Shown in pieces: positions 23,519 to 34,068 of a stretch of 64,000 nucleotides of DNA. This DNA comes from UBA5109 sp965661005 (GTDB lineage Bacteria; Pseudomonadota; Gammaproteobacteria; Pseudomonadales; Pseudohongiellaceae). Every line of letters begins with the position of its first letter. The stretch's first letter is position 1. The notes beneath the pieces are model-generated. The model saw only the letters and a program-made list of their open reading frames with translations, did no database searches and was not told where the DNA came from. Location of the stretch: contig CBFICB010000003.1 of assembly GCA_965661005.1 (NCBI GenBank), positions 124,001 through 188,000 on the forward strand, read 5' to 3'. The translations under genes and the position numbers were made by a program.

Positions 23519-26434
23519 ATGAAAAGAATGCTTATCAATGCAACTCAAAAAGAAGAGTTGCGCGTCGCCCTTGTGGACGGTCAACGTCTTTATGATCTAG
23601 ATATCGAAAATCGTACTCGAATCCAGAAAAAAGCCAATATATACAAAGCTAAAATCACTCGCATAGAACCAAGTCTGGAAGCTGCTTTCGTGAATTTCGG
23701 AGCAGATCGTCACGGATTCCTCCCCTTAAAAGAAATATCAAAAGAATATTTCAGCAAACAACCTTCTGAAATAAACGGTCGTATTAACATCAAGGATGTT
23801 GTTAAAGAAGGCACCGACATTATCATTCAGGTAGATAAAGAAGAACGCGGCAATAAAGGTGCGGCTCTAACAAGCATGATCAGCCTTGCTGGCAGATATC
23901 TAGTACTTATGCCGAACAATCCCAGAGCTGGTGGAATATCCAGAAGGATTGAAGGTGATGAACGTAATGACTTACGCGAAGTGCTTAGTGATTTGAACCT
24001 GCCTGATGGTATGGGCGTTATCGTGCGTACTGCTGGCGTTGGACGAGCTACTGAAGAATTACAATGGGATCTGGACTACTTATTAAAGTTATGGGGCTCG
24101 ATTACTAACGCAGCAGCTGAAAAAGAAGCGCCCTTCCTGATCTATCAGGAAAGCAACGTCATTATTCGAGCAATTCGAGACTACCTGCGACAAGATATCG
24201 GGGAAGTCATCCTTGATACTCAAAGTAGTTACGACGAAGCTAAAAGTTTTGTTCAGCAGGTCATGCCGCAATATGAAAACCGCATCATTCTTCATGAAGG
24301 TTCAGTACCTTTATTTACTCACTTTCAAATTGAAAGTCAGATTGAAAGCGCCTTCCAGCGTGAAGTTAAACTACCTTCAGGTGGTTCCGTGGTCATCGAT
24401 CCAACCGAAGCTTTGATTTCTATCGATATTAACTCTTCGCGTGCTACTCGCGGTGCAGATATCGAGGAAACTGCTTTTCTTACGAATCTGGAAGCAGCTG
24501 ATGAAATCGCTCGTCAGTTACGGCTTCGTGATATGGGAGGTTTAGCTGTCATTGATTTTATCGACATGCTTTCTCAGAAAAATCAGCGCGAAGTCGAAAA
24601 TCGAATGCGTGCAGCCCTGGAAATGGACCGCGCTAGAGTTCAAGTAGGCAGAATTTCACGCTTTGGGCTTCTGGAAATGTCTCGCCAGCGTCTAAGACCT
24701 TCGCTGGGAGAAACTCAAGCCATCGTTTGCCCTCGATGCGATGGACAAGGCAGTATCAGGGATATTGAATCCCTAGCCCTCTCTATCTTGCGTATCCTGC
24801 AAGAAGAAGCGAATAAACATAATTCCACAGAAGTTCGTGCAATTGTTCCTGTAAGTGTGGCTTCGTATTTATTGAATGAAAAGCGCGAAGTCATTTCCAA
24901 TATGGAAAATCAAAGCACAACCAAATTGGTTATTGTGCCAAGCACGGCTTTAGAAACGCCTCATTATGAAATTCAAAGTGTCAACGATGAAGTAATTCCT
25001 CGTAGTTACACTATTGAATCGGAAAAGACACCAGAGGTTGATGAATTTCTCCCGCGACAAGCAATAGAAGCTGACAAAGCAGCTGTTCAGGCACCACATA
25101 TGAGACCTCTCGCTCCTCCCGCTTCCACTACAAAAGATAGCAAGAGTAAAGGCGGCTTGACCGCTTCTATTTCCTCAGCGCTTAAGAGTCTTTTCACAGC
25201 AGCTCCTGAAGAAGAGCTTCCTGCTGCGAATGATGAAAAAACAAAGCAAACACCTAGCACCGAGCGCAAAGCCGCTCAATCGGGCCAAAAGCAAAGAAGG
25301 AACTCAAAACCGCCTGCTAACGGGCAACAGAATGACAAAGTTAATAAAAACAAAACTAAAGATAGTGAGCGACCAGCACGCAAACGTAATGGCAACAATA
25401 ATGCGTCTCAAGCTAAATCGCAGGATGCTCAGTCAAAAAATGATGCTTCGGAAAACAAAGCAACTGAAGCTAATAAAAAGACCAAGCGTAGACCATCTGA
25501 TAAGCCAAAACGCAATATGCAGGAACGCAAACGCGGTGACAGACCTACCCAAAATACTGCTCCTGAAACAACGGAGCAATCAGCGAATAATACTAACACT
25601 CCTGTTCCAGCTTCCAATATTCCTGCTGCGTCAAAGGAGGAAGTTAAAACTGAAACTGTAGAGAAAGTCGTTGCGGCAGTTAATAAGCTGGATCAAACTG
25701 ATCAAGCCACTATTGCATCAGGTTCTCCCTCGAAGCCCAGCAAGAATGCGGCAGTAGCAGAAACTACAACTGACACCCCTGTAGTCTCTGAAGCCTCTGA
25801 AGCAAAAGCTCATACTGAAGGAGCGGAAAGTAAACCAAAAACAGATATGACTAAAGCAGCGAAGCATAAAGAGTCTACAAAACAAAACTCAGCTCTGAAT
25901 CAGACAAATACCACTCCTGATAATGCTGGCAATAAGTCTGATATAAAACCTGATATATCTGAAATAAAAGAAGCGACTTCAGAATCTGACTCTGCCAGTG
26001 TCATAGCCGATAGCAAACTTGTTGACACTGATAAGGGTTCTGCTTCTATAGATAAAAAGATCGAGCAAACTACAAGTAAAAAAGAAATCGGTAAGGATAC
26101 TGAGCATCAAACAAAACCAGTGCCAGATGCAGCGATCCCCAGTGCTAAAGAGGCTCAAACAGTAACAACAGCCAAAACGGCGCAGACAGCAGCAGAACCA
26201 ACTGTAAAAGCCTCTAACAAGATCTCGCCAACAACAACGAGCACAGCATCTCCTACCCCTCCTAGTCAGAGCCCTGGTGTAGCACCCTCAGTAAAAAGAG
26301 CTCCAAATGACCCAAGAAACAGGGCGGTGGCTGCTAATTCTGCTTCAGATCAAGCGAGCAACTCAGAACCTCAAGCTAATAAACCTTCAAGCACTGAAAC
26401 TCAGCAAACCACAAAACAGGAAAATAGTTCTTAA
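23519..26434 (+). CDS. rne: Ribonuclease E
   Basis: A 971-residue endoribonuclease, scaffold of RNA decay and tRNA/rRNA processing. The S1 RNA-binding domain is at about 36-120. The DNase I-like catalytic site keeps D303 (SIDINSSR) and D346 (VIDFIDM), the same numbers as E. coli. The Zn-link is C404/C407 (CPRCDGQG), which joins dimers. Residues about 520-971 are a low-complexity Lys/Ala/Thr/Ser/Glu-rich tail, with a basic, RNA-binding-like part at 585-690 and an acidic part later, as expected of an unstructured degradosome arm. The length shows RNase E, not RNase G. ATG 23519 has GGA five bases upstream. Confidence 0.96.
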   Translation: MKRMLINATQKEELRVALVDGQRLYDLDIENRTRIQKKANIYKAKITRIEPSLEAAFVNFGADRHGFLPLKEISKEYFSKQPSEINGRINIKDVVKEGTDIIIQVDKEERGNKGAALTSMISLAGRYLVLMPNNPRAGGISRRIEGDERNDLREVLSDLNLPDGMGVIVRTAGVGRATEELQWDLDYLLKLWGSITNAAAEKEAPFLIYQESNVIIRAIRDYLRQDIGEVILDTQSSYDEAKSFVQQVMPQYENRIILHEGSVPLFTHFQIESQIESAFQREVKLPSGGSVVIDPTEALISIDINSSRATRGADIEETAFLTNLEAADEIARQLRLRDMGGLAVIDFIDMLSQKNQREVENRMRAALEMDRARVQVGRISRFGLLEMSRQRLRPSLGETQAIVCPRCDGQGSIRDIESLALSILRILQEEANKHNSTEVRAIVPVSVASYLLNEKREVISNMENQSTTKLVIVPSTALETPHYEIQSVNDEVIPRSYTIESEKTPEVDEFLPRQAIEADKAAVQAPHMRPLAPPASTTKDSKSKGGLTASISSALKSLFTAAPEEELPAANDEKTKQTPSTERKAAQSGQKQRRNSKPPANGQQNDKVNKNKTKDSERPARKRNGNNNASQAKSQDAQSKNDASENKATEANKKTKRRPSDKPKRNMQERKRGDRPTQNTAPETTEQSANNTNTPVPASNIPAASKEEVKTETVEKVVAAVNKLDQTDQATIASGSPSKPSKNAAVAETTTDTPVVSEASEAKAHTEGAESKPKTDMTKAAKHKESTKQNSALNQTNTTPDNAGNKSDIKPDISEIKEATSESDSASVIADSKLVDTDKGSASIDKKIEQTTSKKEIGKDTEHQTKPVPDAAIPSAKEAQTVTTAKTAQTAAEPTVKASNKISPTTTSTASPTPPSQSPGVAPSVKRAPNDPRNRAVAANSASDQASNSEPQANKPSSTETQQTTKQENSS

Positions 26435-26648
26435 GATTTAACCGCAGAGCGCTTGAACATAAAATCAAATCAGCTCTCTCAGCTTGGTTAGTATTCTGAA
26501 AATATATACAAAACACTAACCTAGTTGAGCAGCAGCATTTTGCTTACGCCCTGAAAACAAGATATTTCCAGCAAGCGAATTTATTACATATAGCATGACC
26601 ATCCATATAAAGGGTTCAAATTATTAAATATGTAATAAACTATGACGC

Positions 26649-29417
26649 ATGTTTAAAACCTTTACTGACATAAGAGAATTAAGTGATGCTATTGAGGATG
26701 GTTGGATAGTTTTAACTCCAAATCATCGCATCGCAGTTCAAGTTCATGAAACCTTTGGCGCTTACTTAAAACAACAAAATAAAAGCACTGTTAGACCTAG
26801 CCCTGACATTAGTCCCGTGGATATTTGGTTAAAGAACATTAGTCAACAGCTCTTTCTTGAAGAAGCCAGCTTAGAAGCAAAAACAATTTTAGACAGCTAC
26901 CAGGAATTAACTTTATGGAAAAAAATAATTCGTGATAGTGAAATATCATCACCACTGTTAAATCTTGAAAATGCTGCTCCAAACCTATTAGAAGCTTATA
27001 GACTAATCACACAATGGCAAATCAGCCTCAATAGTCTGGCGACTTATCAAAGCAAAATAGAGTCTTTCGACCATCTCGATGATTGCTCAGCTTTTTTGCA
27101 ATGGGCAAAGCAGTATCAGCAGCATTGCAGTCGCGAAAATTTAATTTCTTTTTCAGAGTTACTCCAAAACCTTCTGCCTCACCTAGAGTCAGGCAATGTG
27201 AATTTGCCTGACAAAATTATCCTGCTTGGTTTTAATAAGCCCCCACCACTTTATCAAGCATTATTTGAAGCATTACAACAAAAGGCATCGTTGCAAATAC
27301 TTCAATGGAGAGACTTGCAGCCAGAAGTATACAAACAGAGTTACGCTGATGAGCTTAGTGAAATAAAAGCGGCAGCAAGCTGGAGCCAAAATATCTTGGT
27401 AAATAATCCCGACGCCAAGATAGGGATTATTAGCAATGATATTCTTCGCCACTACTCAGTATTTCAAAATATATTTCAAACAATTATTAACCCGAATGCT
27501 GACATGCATTCACCCGTCTTCATTGTTTCATCAAATAACCTTCACAAGGAATACCCTCTTTTACTAGAAATTCCGGAGTTATTGAAATTTAACAATGAAG
27601 AGATTTCTGCTGTTGAGCTCTGTCACATATTACGTTCTCCTTTATTACTTGCCCAGGAAGAAGATAGCAGAGCGGCTTTAGAGAGTTATTTACGCAAAAA
27701 ATCGCAGACCTCTGTTCGTAGTGCTGACTTACGAAATTTACTAGCCAATCAAGAAAAAGATTGGCACTCGCCTGTTCTGGCTCATGCTTTAATGGAATGT
27801 GAAACTCTTCGACGTCGCCAAAATCAATTCCAAAACATCAATGCCTGGGCAGAACTTTTTAACAAACAGCTTGAACGTTTAGCATGGACCCCAGCTGAGC
27901 AGCTCAATGATCTGCAAGATCATAAAGAGCCAAATACTGAAGATCATTTTTTAGCATATTGTTGGCATCAGATCTTAGCCGAATTTAAACAGCTCAATTT
28001 TCTATATCAATCTATATCTTTATCACAAGCTCTTGCACTGTTAAAACAAGTGGTACAAAAATTCAAATACAACGAAAATAGACAAGAAGCTGCGATACAA
28101 ATTTCCAACTCAAATGATGCTGCGGGCTTACGCTATACTCACTTGTGGTTTCTAGGTTTAAGCGACCTGCAATGGCCTATAAACAAATATAACAACCCTT
28201 TTATTCCTATATCGTTACAGCGAAAATTAAAACTGCCTGCAAGCTCTCCCAAGCTGATTCATGATGATGCCATTACCACCCTCTCTGAATTCATTAGCAA
28301 CACCGCTGAAGAGGTGATCTTCAGTTATCCTCGCGCTAATGCAAGCGGCGAGCTAAACCCAAGCCCTATACTTTCATTAGTCAACACAGAATCAATAATT
28401 GAGCATAAACTTCTTAAGGGAAATTCTTTACAGCTTCATCCTATAAGCCTTGAGATCGCGGAAGAGATATCAAGCAATGAGAACACGGAAATTTACAAAG
28501 AAGATAGCAATATCCCCATATCGGATATCAAGGGAATCAAGGGCGGCATCAGCCTGATAGCTGACCAATCCGAGTGCCCCTTTAAAGCCTTTGCAGTCCA
28601 CAGATTGAGCGCCAATGATTTACCCGAATTTACTTATGGCATCCCTTCCAAAGATATTGGAACGATGCTGCATCTTGTTTTGGAGCAGTTCTGGGGACAA
28701 TTAAAAAGCCAAGCCCTGTTGTCAACCTTGGACAAAAGCAAGCTTGACACTATTATTGAAAATTCATGTGATGCGGGGATTGAATATTTAACCAGACAGC
28801 ATCAATATTTCATGCAGGGGGCTTATGCATCATTAGAAAAAAAACGTTTGGTTAAATTGATAAATAAATGGTTAGAACAGGAAACCCTACGTTCTAGCTT
28901 TGAAGTGGTCGCACAGGAATTCAAGGTGCAATGGCAGCATGCTGGTTTAAAACTTGATTTTAAAATTGATCGAATCGATAAAATAGACGATGGTTTTGCC
29001 TTAATAGATTATAAAAGCGGGTCAATTAAGGCTGCTGTAAGCGATGAAGCTCGACCTTCAAACCCACAATTATTACTTTATGCTAGTGCATTAGCCCAAA
29101 ACAAAAAATTCCATCCCATCAATGCCTTGCTTTATGCTCAGGTAAATATAGATGCTTCAACATATCATGGCGCCAGTATTGATGAAGCAATTTTTCCGAA
29201 AACTAATTATAGGCTGCAAAAAAAAATAACAAATGATTATAGCTGGGAAGAGTTAAAACAGCACTGGCAAAATGTTCTTTCAAATATCGCTCAAGAATTT
29301 ATCGATGGCTATGTTGCTGTGCGTCCTAAAAGTTCTCAAAGTTGCCAGCATTGCCACCTCAGTTCGTTCTGTCGCATACAGGAACAGCAGCAAGAGATTT
29401 TAAACGATCATGACTGA
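26649..29417 (+). CDS. AddB-like PD-(D/E)XK nuclease of a recombination/repair complex
   Basis: A 922-residue protein with no N-terminal P-loop that I can see. Its C-terminal quarter is an iron-staple nuclease domain. C643 (SECPFKAFA) pairs with the distal CX2CX5C set C899, C902 and C908, as in AddB. The nuclease core is RIDRIDKIDDGFALIDYKSG, with D787 and K789. The family corresponds to the 'probable DNA repair protein' group that replaces AddB beside a UvrD-type helicase. The stop overlaps the helicase start by 8 bp, so the two are one operon. Predicted role: resection of double-strand breaks, in place of RecBCD. The ATG has no clear ribosome site. Confidence 0.82.
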   Translation: MFKTFTDIRELSDAIEDGWIVLTPNHRIAVQVHETFGAYLKQQNKSTVRPSPDISPVDIWLKNISQQLFLEEASLEAKTILDSYQELTLWKKIIRDSEISSPLLNLENAAPNLLEAYRLITQWQISLNSLATYQSKIESFDHLDDCSAFLQWAKQYQQHCSRENLISFSELLQNLLPHLESGNVNLPDKIILLGFNKPPPLYQALFEALQQKASLQILQWRDLQPEVYKQSYADELSEIKAAASWSQNILVNNPDAKIGIISNDILRHYSVFQNIFQTIINPNADMHSPVFIVSSNNLHKEYPLLLEIPELLKFNNEEISAVELCHILRSPLLLAQEEDSRAALESYLRKKSQTSVRSADLRNLLANQEKDWHSPVLAHALMECETLRRRQNQFQNINAWAELFNKQLERLAWTPAEQLNDLQDHKEPNTEDHFLAYCWHQILAEFKQLNFLYQSISLSQALALLKQVVQKFKYNENRQEAAIQISNSNDAAGLRYTHLWFLGLSDLQWPINKYNNPFIPISLQRKLKLPASSPKLIHDDAITTLSEFISNTAEEVIFSYPRANASGELNPSPILSLVNTESIIEHKLLKGNSLQLHPISLEIAEEISSNENTEIYKEDSNIPISDIKGIKGGISLIADQSECPFKAFAVHRLSANDLPEFTYGIPSKDIGTMLHLVLEQFWGQLKSQALLSTLDKSKLDTIIENSCDAGIEYLTRQHQYFMQGAYASLEKKRLVKLINKWLEQETLRSSFEVVAQEFKVQWQHAGLKLDFKIDRIDKIDDGFALIDYKSGSIKAAVSDEARPSNPQLLLYASALAQNKKFHPINALLYAQVNIDASTYHGASIDEAIFPKTNYRLQKKITNDYSWEELKQHWQNVLSNIAQEFIDGYVAVRPKSSQSCQHCHLSSFCRIQEQQQEILNDHD

Positions 29418-32400
29418 AACTGTCCTCTTAGATAAAGCTGAAAGGGAAATGGCTCTCGATATCAGTCGATCATTTTGTGTGCAAGCACCCGCAGGATCAG
29501 GAAAAACTGAGTTACTCATACAACGCTTTCTAAAACTATTAATACAAAGTGAAGAACCCGAAGATATACTCGCTTTCACTTTTACTCGAAAAGCCGCTTT
29601 TGAGATGCGACAACGACTGTTAACAAGTCTGAGACAAGAGAACTCCGATAAGCTCACCAAACCAACCCAAGCTCTAGTTAAGCAAGTTGTTGAACGTAAT
29701 ATTGAACGCGAATGGCACTTGCTGGATAACCCCCAGCGCCTTCAAATAAAAACTATTGATGCATTCAATTCTTCTATATGTGCTCAGCTACCCATAGTGA
29801 GTGGCCTAGGAGGACAAGTGGATATTGTTGAAGATATGGAGTCAATTTATCAACAGGCCATAGAATCAAGTCTGGCAAAAATTAATACCCAAACTAAACA
29901 CAGTATCAATATAGAGAGATTTTTAGTTCACCTGGACAACAATCTAGCTCAAGCTAAAAACCTGCTAATATCTTTACTCTATAAACGCGATCAATGGCTG
30001 AGCCTTATTTTGCGCTTTCAACATGAAGACTTACGTAAAGAACTGAGTCTAAATTTGCGACAGGTGATAGTAGAATCCCTAGAAAGTGCACATACTTCAC
30101 TAAGTGCTTTTGACCATGAAATAATCTCATTGTTAAATTTTGCAGCTAACAATCTTGCGAAGCGAGGCGATTACTCTCTGGAGGAATTAAAAGTCTTCCA
30201 AAAGTTACCAAATGCCCAGCTACAAAATATTCCAGCATGGGAAAGCTTAGCCAGGTTCTTTCTGACACAGGATCAACACTTCCGTAAAACTGTTAATATT
30301 TCTAATGGTTTTCCCAAAGCTGACGATGGTGAAAACGCTGAAGAAAAGAGCTTGTTTAAAAATAAAAAAACTGAATACTTAAGCTTAATCTCCAAATTAA
30401 AAGAAATACCAGACACCTTACCAAACTTACAAAATATTCTTGTACTTCCTGCTTTGGACTATAGTGATGAAGAATGGAGCTTTTTGGAAGCATTAACGCA
30501 GGTGCTGCTAGATGTAGTATCAGAGTTAACTTTATTACTGAACCAAAACAATCAGGCAGACTATATACATGTCAGTGCCAGCGCATTACAGGCATTATCC
30601 CATGAAGACAGCTTAAGCGATCTTTCCTTACGTTTGGATTATCGAATCAAACATATTTTAGTTGATGAGTTCCAGGACACCTCACTACAACAAATAGAAT
30701 TACTAAAAAGGCTCACGAGTGGATGGCAGAGTAATGATGGACGCACTTTATTTATTGTCGGTGACGGTATGCAATCTTGTTACAGCTTTCGAAATGCGGA
30801 TGTTGGTCTTTTCCTAAAAGCTCGTGATGAAGGAATCGGTGAATTAAAGCTCAATAGCCTGCAACTAAAAATGAATTTTAGAAGCACCACCGCAATTGTT
30901 GACTGGGTAAATCATGTTTTTACCCAAAGCTTCCCTCAACAAGACAATATCAGTCGTGGTGCCGTCACCTATAGTAGTAGTCAGGCGATAAAAGTTTCAG
31001 ATAACACCGGAGTCTCAACATCCCTGTTACTCGATGATGCTAATAGTGATACCAAAAAGGACTTGTCATTGGCTCGCAATGTAGAGGCACGCTTACTCAT
31101 AGAACAATTAAAACCGCTTTTATTAAAACCCAATGTTTCCATCGCAATTCTGGTCAGAAATCGCAGCCACTTAAATGCCATTATCCCCTTACTTCGACAA
31201 GAAAATATCAATTGGAATGCGTCTGAAATTGATCCCCTCAGTGCTTTTCCCGTGGTTACAGACTTATTAAGCCTATTACGAGCTCTTACTAACCTTGCCG
31301 ATAAAACAGCATTATTAGCATTGTTACGCACACCTTTTGTTGGTCTTTCATTAAATGATATTCATCAAATAGCAATTTATGCTGATAAAAATGAGCTGAG
31401 TCTTTGGCAAAGTCTTAAGCACTTTGGTGAGCAGAAAAATTTAAGCGCTGATGCACAAGAAAGATTATTCAGAGTCGTACCTATCCTCATGCAGGCTCGC
31501 AAACAAAGACAAATGTTTTCAATCCGTAATTGGCTAGAACAGAGCTGGATACATTTAGGGGGACCTGCAAGCCTTCAAAGTAACCATGAACTTCAATATA
31601 TAGAGCGGTTTTTCTTATTGCTGGAGACCGAATCAATTAATGGTGAAATCGACAATATCCACGCCTTTGAACGAAAATGTGGCAAAACATACTTGGGTAC
31701 AACCCATGATGCGACAAGACCTCTACAAATCATGACCATCCATAAAGCAAAAGGACTGGAATTTGATTATGTCCTAATACCTGGGCTTGATCGCGCACCG
31801 CGCAGCAGTGATAAAGAGCTGTTTTTGTGGCATGAACATAACAGCGCCACCACAGATGGTAAATTATTACTCGCCCCACTCAATGCCTTGGGTGAGAGCA
31901 ATAACCCTACTTATCAATACTTAAAAAATGAAGCTGCGTTACGTACCAGGCTGGAAAACACTCGTTTACTCTATATTGCAATTACTCGAGCTAAACAAAA
32001 AGCCTTTCTATTTGCCAAGGTTCAAGTTGATAATTCCAGCAATATTAAAATGCCAACAAGAAACTCACTATTTGCTACTGTCTGGCCAGCCCTAAGTCAA
32101 AGTCCTGAACTATATAAGACAATTCATTTAAATCAACAAGCAGAAACTCCAACAAATGAAACACATGAAAACATAGTGACTCGGCGTTTAAAGCATAGTT
32201 GGAAAAGTTCACAACAAACTATTTTTTTCTCTCGATATGGGCGTGTAAAGACTGCAGATAATCCTCACCTGAATTTAATTGAAAAAAAAGTGGGAGAACT
32301 CATTCATGAGTGTCTACGTCTGATTGTTACAAAACAAATCGATATATTCGCGAAGAAAAAACTAAATACATACGAGACATTTTGGCATAGCAGCCTAAAA

Positions 32401-32799
32401 CCGGTATGTTTCAATAACCAAAGCATGGAATATGCCATTCAACTTATAAAAAACAATCTTGAGTCATGCCTGAAACATGAAAAAGCAGATTGGCTATTCG
32501 ATAATTCACATCAGGACAGCTCTTGTGAATTCCCTGTCAGTGATTACCGACAGCAGTGGCGAAAAGAACATATCATTGACAGAACTTTTATTGATGAGGG
32601 TGTACGCTGGATTATTGATTATAAATCATCAAGCTTAAGCCAAAATGACACCCAGGCAGACTTTTTAAAAAAACAAGAGGATCACTACCTGCCTCAACTC
32701 TCTCGTTATGCTGAATTGTTTCAGAGCATGGATGATCGTCCTGTCAAAACTGCCCTTTTCTTCACTTCATTACCTTATTTCCATGAAATCACGCTTTAA
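29410..32799 (+). CDS. AddA/RecB-like UvrD-family helicase-nuclease
   Basis: A 1129-residue superfamily 1A helicase fused to a nuclease. Walker A is APAGSGKT (26-33), motif II is VDEFQDTS (418-425), motif III is VGDGMQSCYSFRNAD, motif IV is NFRS, motif V is TIHKAKGLEFDYVLIPGLD and motif VI is LLYIAITRAKQ. The C-terminal PD-(D/E)XK site is WIIDYKSSS with D1070 and K1072. It lacks the four cysteines, as AddA does. With the upstream AddB-like protein it should form a dual-nuclease resection machine loading RecA. The overlap of 8 bp suggests translational coupling. Confidence 0.88.
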   Translation: MTETVLLDKAEREMALDISRSFCVQAPAGSGKTELLIQRFLKLLIQSEEPEDILAFTFTRKAAFEMRQRLLTSLRQENSDKLTKPTQALVKQVVERNIEREWHLLDNPQRLQIKTIDAFNSSICAQLPIVSGLGGQVDIVEDMESIYQQAIESSLAKINTQTKHSINIERFLVHLDNNLAQAKNLLISLLYKRDQWLSLILRFQHEDLRKELSLNLRQVIVESLESAHTSLSAFDHEIISLLNFAANNLAKRGDYSLEELKVFQKLPNAQLQNIPAWESLARFFLTQDQHFRKTVNISNGFPKADDGENAEEKSLFKNKKTEYLSLISKLKEIPDTLPNLQNILVLPALDYSDEEWSFLEALTQVLLDVVSELTLLLNQNNQADYIHVSASALQALSHEDSLSDLSLRLDYRIKHILVDEFQDTSLQQIELLKRLTSGWQSNDGRTLFIVGDGMQSCYSFRNADVGLFLKARDEGIGELKLNSLQLKMNFRSTTAIVDWVNHVFTQSFPQQDNISRGAVTYSSSQAIKVSDNTGVSTSLLLDDANSDTKKDLSLARNVEARLLIEQLKPLLLKPNVSIAILVRNRSHLNAIIPLLRQENINWNASEIDPLSAFPVVTDLLSLLRALTNLADKTALLALLRTPFVGLSLNDIHQIAIYADKNELSLWQSLKHFGEQKNLSADAQERLFRVVPILMQARKQRQMFSIRNWLEQSWIHLGGPASLQSNHELQYIERFFLLLETESINGEIDNIHAFERKCGKTYLGTTHDATRPLQIMTIHKAKGLEFDYVLIPGLDRAPRSSDKELFLWHEHNSATTDGKLLLAPLNALGESNNPTYQYLKNEAALRTRLENTRLLYIAITRAKQKAFLFAKVQVDNSSNIKMPTRNSLFATVWPALSQSPELYKTIHLNQQAETPTNETHENIVTRRLKHSWKSSQQTIFFSRYGRVKTADNPHLNLIEKKVGELIHECLRLIVTKQIDIFAKKKLNTYETFWHSSLKPVCFNNQSMEYAIQLIKNNLESCLKHEKADWLFDNSHQDSSCEFPVSDYRQQWRKEHIIDRTFIDEGVRWIIDYKSSSLSQNDTQADFLKKQEDHYLPQLSRYAELFQSMDDRPVKTALFFTSLPYFHEITL

Positions 32800-32837
32800 A
32801 GTCTTTATAATTCGCGCCTTCAAATCGAGCCTGCATA

Positions 32838-33002
32838 ATGATCAATAATAATCTAGAGCAATACTTGCATAGTCTGAATACTTTGATCAGACCCTATGCC
32901 TTTTTAAATATTGATCTATTAGGTATCACTTTTAGGGCGATTACTGGTTTAAACCCCTATGCTCAACAAGCAGATGGACATTTAATCATGGAGTCATCAT
33001 GA
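32838..33002 (+). CDS. Small 54-residue ORF overlapping the DAHP synthase start
   Basis: ATG at 32838 opens a 54-codon frame whose TGA stop overlaps the DAHP synthase ATG in an ATGA arrangement. GAG lies eight bases before its start. The product begins MINNNLEQYLHSLNTLIRPY and has three tyrosines and two phenylalanines but no dense aromatic run, so a classical attenuator peptide is unlikely. The GGAG ribosome site of the next gene lies inside its last codons. I do not recognise the protein. It may be a real small protein or a frame used for translational coupling. Confidence 0.45.
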   Translation: MINNNLEQYLHSLNTLIRPYAFLNIDLLGITFRAITGLNPYAQQADGHLIMESS

Positions 33003-34021
33003 ATACCGGCGACCTACGAATTACTCGTACTCATCCGCTGATTTCACCCGCTGTACTGGCAGAAGAAGTACCGCAAAGTACCAACTCGGAAATTGCCATT
33101 TCAAAAGCACGAAATGCAATTGCCGACATTTTGCATAACCGCGATCAACGTGTGCTAATCATCACTGGTCCCTGCTCAGTTCATGATCCCGTAGCCGTGT
33201 TGGATTATGCGGAAAAACTACAACCTTTAGCTCAAGAAGTCGCCGAAAAAGCCTTGCTGGTGATGCGAGTGTATTTTGAAAAGCCACGCACCACAATTGG
33301 TTGGAAAGGTTACATCAACGACCCATATTTGGATGGTTCATATCGCGTCAACGAAGGTTTACGAGCGGCCAGAAAACTGCTTGCTGACATCTCTAACATT
33401 GATTTGCCTTGCGCATCTGAGTTTCTGGATACCACTCTTGGCCAGTACTACGCGGAACTCGTATGCTGGGGCGCTATTGGGGCACGTACAGTAGAGTCTC
33501 AGGTACATCGACAACTGGCCTCTGGTTTGTCCATGCCAGTAGGTTTCAAAAACCGAACCGACGGGAACATACAAGTAGCCATTGATGGCATGATTGCCGC
33601 AGCGGATTCACATCTATTCCCCTCTCTTACGGCAGAAGGTGCTCCTGCCCTTCTGGAGACTTCTGGTAATAGTGACACTCATTTGGTCCTGCGCGGCGGA
33701 CGTGAGCCTAACTATGACGATAGCAGTATCGATGCTGCTTCTGAGCTACTTTCAGCACAAAACCTCAATTCCGGCATCATTGTCGACTGTAGTCATGGCA
33801 ACAGCCGCAAAGACCATGAACAGCAAAAGGTAGTGGCAGCTTCAATAGCAGCAAGACGTGCCCGGGGCGACAAGCGCGTGGTTGGAGTTATGATAGAAAG
33901 TCATCTTGTTGCTGGCCGGCAAGCGCAAAGTGATCATATGACCTACGGTCAGAGTATTACTGATGCCTGTATTGATTTGCCAGCTACTGCTGAAATAATA
34001 AGAGAATTAGCTGACAGCTAA
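32999..34021 (+). CDS. 3-deoxy-7-phosphoheptulonate (DAHP) synthase, class I
   Basis: A 340-residue AroF/G/H-type enzyme condensing PEP and erythrose 4-phosphate, the first step of the aromatic pathway. Conserved parts are ITGPCSVHDP (phosphate/PEP site, near 58), RVYFEKPRTTIGWKGYINDP, GARTVESQVHRQLASGL, GFKNRTDGN, and the metal-site VDCSHGNS. Which amino acid inhibits it cannot be told by reading. GGAG lies five bases before ATG 32999, inside the preceding 54-codon ORF, so the start may be coupled to that frame. Confidence 0.94.
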   Translation: MNTGDLRITRTHPLISPAVLAEEVPQSTNSEIAISKARNAIADILHNRDQRVLIITGPCSVHDPVAVLDYAEKLQPLAQEVAEKALLVMRVYFEKPRTTIGWKGYINDPYLDGSYRVNEGLRAARKLLADISNIDLPCASEFLDTTLGQYYAELVCWGAIGARTVESQVHRQLASGLSMPVGFKNRTDGNIQVAIDGMIAAADSHLFPSLTAEGAPALLETSGNSDTHLVLRGGREPNYDDSSIDAASELLSAQNLNSGIIVDCSHGNSRKDHEQQKVVAASIAARRARGDKRVVGVMIESHLVAGRQAQSDHMTYGQSITDACIDLPATAEIIRELADS

Positions 34022-34068
34022 TTCTATGCACTCTTTCCTGTATTAAACTGCTTAGGGAATAAGAGCTT

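Noticed and set aside
25230..25661. 143-codon Lys/Leu-rich frame inside rne
   Set aside because: It is a shifted frame of the low-complexity RNase E tail and has no ribosome site.
26483..26524. Imperfect inverted repeat after rne (CTTGGTTAGT / ACTAACCTAG)
   Set aside because: The loop is 22 bases, one pair mismatches and no T-run follows; it could be chance in AT-rich sequence.
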